DNA from: Accumulibacter appositus
Lineage (GTDB): Bacteria > Pseudomonadota > Gammaproteobacteria > Burkholderiales > Rhodocyclaceae
Strand: one strand, 5' to 3'
Length of the DNA stretch: 64,000 nt
Assembly: GCF_035440685.1 (NCBI RefSeq)
Contig: NZ_DAORMW010000027.1
Part shown: positions 62,095-64,000 of the stretch, piece after piece
Layout: each line of letters opens with the position of its first letter
Numbering within the stretch: the stretch's first letter is position 1
Program-made: the position numbers and the translations under genes
The notes under the pieces: model-generated
Databases searched by the model: none
Told to the model about the DNA's origin: nothing
The model's input: only the letters and a program-made list of their open reading frames with translations

Positions 62095-63289
62095 CGCAAG
62101 ACTCCGAAGTAGGGTTGAGGTCGATCAGCATCGACAGGGCGATCTGATCCCGCCACACGAAATCCCCACTCAATGAGGCCGATTTCGGCATCGGGCCCGG
62201 CCCGCTGTCAGCGAACCGGCGATGCACGGACATTTCGCTGACACTTGAAAGCGTCATCCCTCGGCGGAGCGGCGTGTGTGTCACTACGCTCTCATTCAAA
62301 TGGCGGGCATCAACCCCATGCGCGGCAGTTGCCGCCGGAGCGGTCCCCGCGCGAGCATCGCCCTGAGTTGCCCCGCTCAGGACCAGAGGCAGAGATTTCC
62401 CCCGTCAAGCCCGCCCGCCGACTCGTTGCCCGCAGCTTTGCGACAATAAATGCGCCTTACCGCACTCTCCCGGGCGAGCAAGTGCCACCCGCAATCTCCC
62501 GAGAATCGCCGCGCTTTCGCGCCGCCCACTTGACCGCCCTACCCGCGTGGCGTCAACTACGATTTCCCGAGGGCCATCCTGGCCCCGCTCCATCGCGGAG
62601 CAAAAGGCGTCGCAGTCGTTACCTGCCCTTGAAGCGCCGGTCCCGAACCGACGATGCCCTCGCCCTTGAGGCGGCGGTCCCGAGGTATTTTTCGTAGTGC
62701 AAGTCGCCGTGGCTTGGCCAGCGTTCATCGCTGGGCGCTCCCTGAAGCGCGCCACGGCCAACAGAGCACCCGGCCGGCACCCGATGCCGTGCCCCTGTTC
62801 CCGCCACCCTTTGAGCACGCGGTTCGCCGCAGCGCGCGGTCGTGTTTGCCCCCTTGGGCTCCCCGCGCGCCTTCGCTCACAAGCTCGACACTGCCCTGGA
62901 CTTTCGGTCAGGGGCGGACCCATGCGAGTGGATGGCGCTACGACTCCAGAACCGATCCACCAGATGGCGCGAGGCTAGACCTCGCCGCCGATGCCCAAGC
63001 CACGCCCCAGAGGCCGGCCGGCATCACCACCCCCATGGCTGCAGAAATGCACGGATGGGCCGGATCAACCCGTTTCGTTTTTAAGACCGACCGAGTTGGC
63101 GAGCGCGGACGCGCTGGCCGACGAACCCTTGGGTAGGTGCCGCGACGCCGTGGTCGCGCGCGGTGCCGAAGTTCTTGACCACTGACCGGCGCGGGCAACG
63201 GAATCCGTCCTGCCGGTGGCCTCTATGGATTCCACGCCAACATCGGCTTGCCGTTCGGGCGGCGGGCCTCAGACTTAGGAGCCATCGCC
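62095..63289. other. 1.2-kb region without recognisable gene, inside the element
   Basis: Overlapping frames of 60-170 residues exist on both strands, but I cannot match any to a family, and none has good start signals. The parM-like promoter should be near its left end. The region could hold an element origin, oriT or decayed genes. Confidence 0.45.
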
Positions 63290-64000
63290 ATGTCGGACGC
63301 AATCCCCAGCAAGACTGTTCGCCGTATATCTCGCCGCCGGCAGCAGGAACCCGCCAGCCCCGGGCGTTCCAGCCAGCAGCAACCCGCTCGCCCCCAGGGT
63401 TGGGCGGGCAAGACCCCCCAGGAAATCCTCGCCCGCTACCAGCCGGGCACGGCGCCGCCGCTCAAGGTGCTGGAGATCCTGATCCAACTCTTCAACACCC
63501 AGCATACGGCGCTGGAGAAAACCGTCTCGCACAAGACGCGGCAGGAACGCGCGCAGTTTCTGCAGCGCTTCTTCCGCGACCTGAAGCAGAAGGCGGGCTT
63601 CAAGACGGTGCCGGACCCGCGCAACCTCGGGCAGAAGCACATCCACGCCATGGTGCAGGTCTGGCAGCAGGCGCATCTGGCACCGGCGACGATCCAGACC
63701 TACCTGAGCTTCCTGCGGGGGCTGGCGATGTGGATGGGCAAGCACGGCTTCGTGCGCAAGCCGAACCACTACGGCCTGAGCCTCGAGGAGTACCAGCGCC
63801 ACGAGTCGGCCCAGCGCGACAAGAGCTGGAGCGCCCAAAACATCGATGCCGAGGCGGTGATCGCCGAAGTTTGCAAGTTCGACATCCGTGTCGGTGCGTC
63901 GCTGCGGCTGATGTCGGCCCTGGGGCTGCGGCGCAAGGAGTCGGTGCAGTTCCGGCCATTCCAGCATGTCATGCCGTTCAGCGAGACCGGGCTGCCAGAG
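63290..64000 (+). CDS. Tyrosine-recombinase-like protein, partial at the window edge
   Basis: Open from 63290 to the window end with 237 codons and no stop. After a basic, Gln/Pro-rich N-terminus, residues 55-140 form a SAM-like core-binding domain (LEKTVSHKTRQERAQFLQRF, HIHAMVQVWQQAHLAPATIQ, TYLSFLRGLAMWMGKHG). The catalytic part begins with GASLRLMSALGLRRKESVQF, holding the first catalytic Arg (GLRRKE). AGGAG lies about 10 bases before the start. It may be a second integrase or a DNA-binding relative without a full catalytic set; the rest lies outside. Confidence 0.7.
   Translation, partial: MSDAIPSKTVRRISRRRQQEPASPGRSSQQQPARPQGWAGKTPQEILARYQPGTAPPLKVLEILIQLFNTQHTALEKTVSHKTRQERAQFLQRFFRDLKQKAGFKTVPDPRNLGQKHIHAMVQVWQQAHLAPATIQTYLSFLRGLAMWMGKHGFVRKPNHYGLSLEEYQRHESAQRDKSWSAQNIDAEAVIAEVCKFDIRVGASLRLMSALGLRRKESVQFRPFQHVMPFSETGLPE

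Noticed and set aside
62405..62923. 172-codon minus-strand frame in the element
   Set aside because: No family resemblance, no ribosome-binding site, and equally long frames overlap it on the other strand.

Overview
The window looks like a chromosomal segment of a GC-rich betaproteobacterium. A form II RuBisCO operon, a class III-like PPK2 polyphosphate kinase, a PEP-CTERM surface protein, VapBC and many compact, overlapping operons fit the Rhodocyclales and resemble the polyphosphate-accumulating 'Candidatus Accumulibacter' lineage. That placement is inference from gene content; no rRNA gene is present to test it.

Layout. 0-3 kb: a decayed transposon-associated fragment and a PEP-CTERM/NHL-repeat exported protein. 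3.2-6.9 kb: an MpaB-type oxygenase, an ABM monooxygenase-like protein, and an acyl-CoA dehydrogenase plus family III CoA-transferase pair. 7.0-17.0 kb: the most interesting chromosomal block. A MerR-type regulator with the full adenosylcobalamin-binding signature of CarH/LitR light sensors is divergent from a ten-gene, mostly overlapping set (glutathione peroxidase, FolE2, FAD oxidoreductase, DUF1365, cyclopropane-fatty-acid synthase-like methylase, chalcone-isomerase-like protein, MFS carrier, DUF3833 lipoprotein, SDR, SnoaL-like protein). The 670-bp divergent region holds four copies of a TGTC-N3-GACA palindrome. Related gene sets belong to light or singlet-oxygen responses in other proteobacteria.

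17-31 kb: a REP-like inverted repeat, a single-chain type IIG/IIL restriction-modification enzyme, a two-TM channel-like lipoprotein, an APC permease, a DUF1254 protein, a SulP transporter, then PPK2 next to a plasma-membrane H+-ATPase. 31-41 kb: a parvulin foldase, a sulfatase with a (TPSA)n repeat linker, a DUF1269 protein, an orphan CcoQ-like small protein, a GDT1-family exporter, two pseudogenes (alcohol dehydrogenase, Dcu transporter), aspartase and a VapBC pair.

41-52 kb: carbon metabolism arranged head to head. HAD (CbbY-like), cbbM, cbbQ and cbbO run leftward; transketolase, GAPDH and pyruvate kinase run rightward from an AT-rich intergenic region. 52-58 kb: housekeeping (DUF3422, purC, DUF2189, M3 oligopeptidase, glutaredoxin-like).

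58.1 kb to the end: an integrative element cut by the window edge. It has a P4-type integrase with tandem 12-bp repeats upstream, a ParM/ParR-like segregation pair, two small genes that together carry the parts of a Cas4-like nuclease, and an open-ended second recombinase-like gene. A 1.2-kb stretch within it has no recognisable gene.
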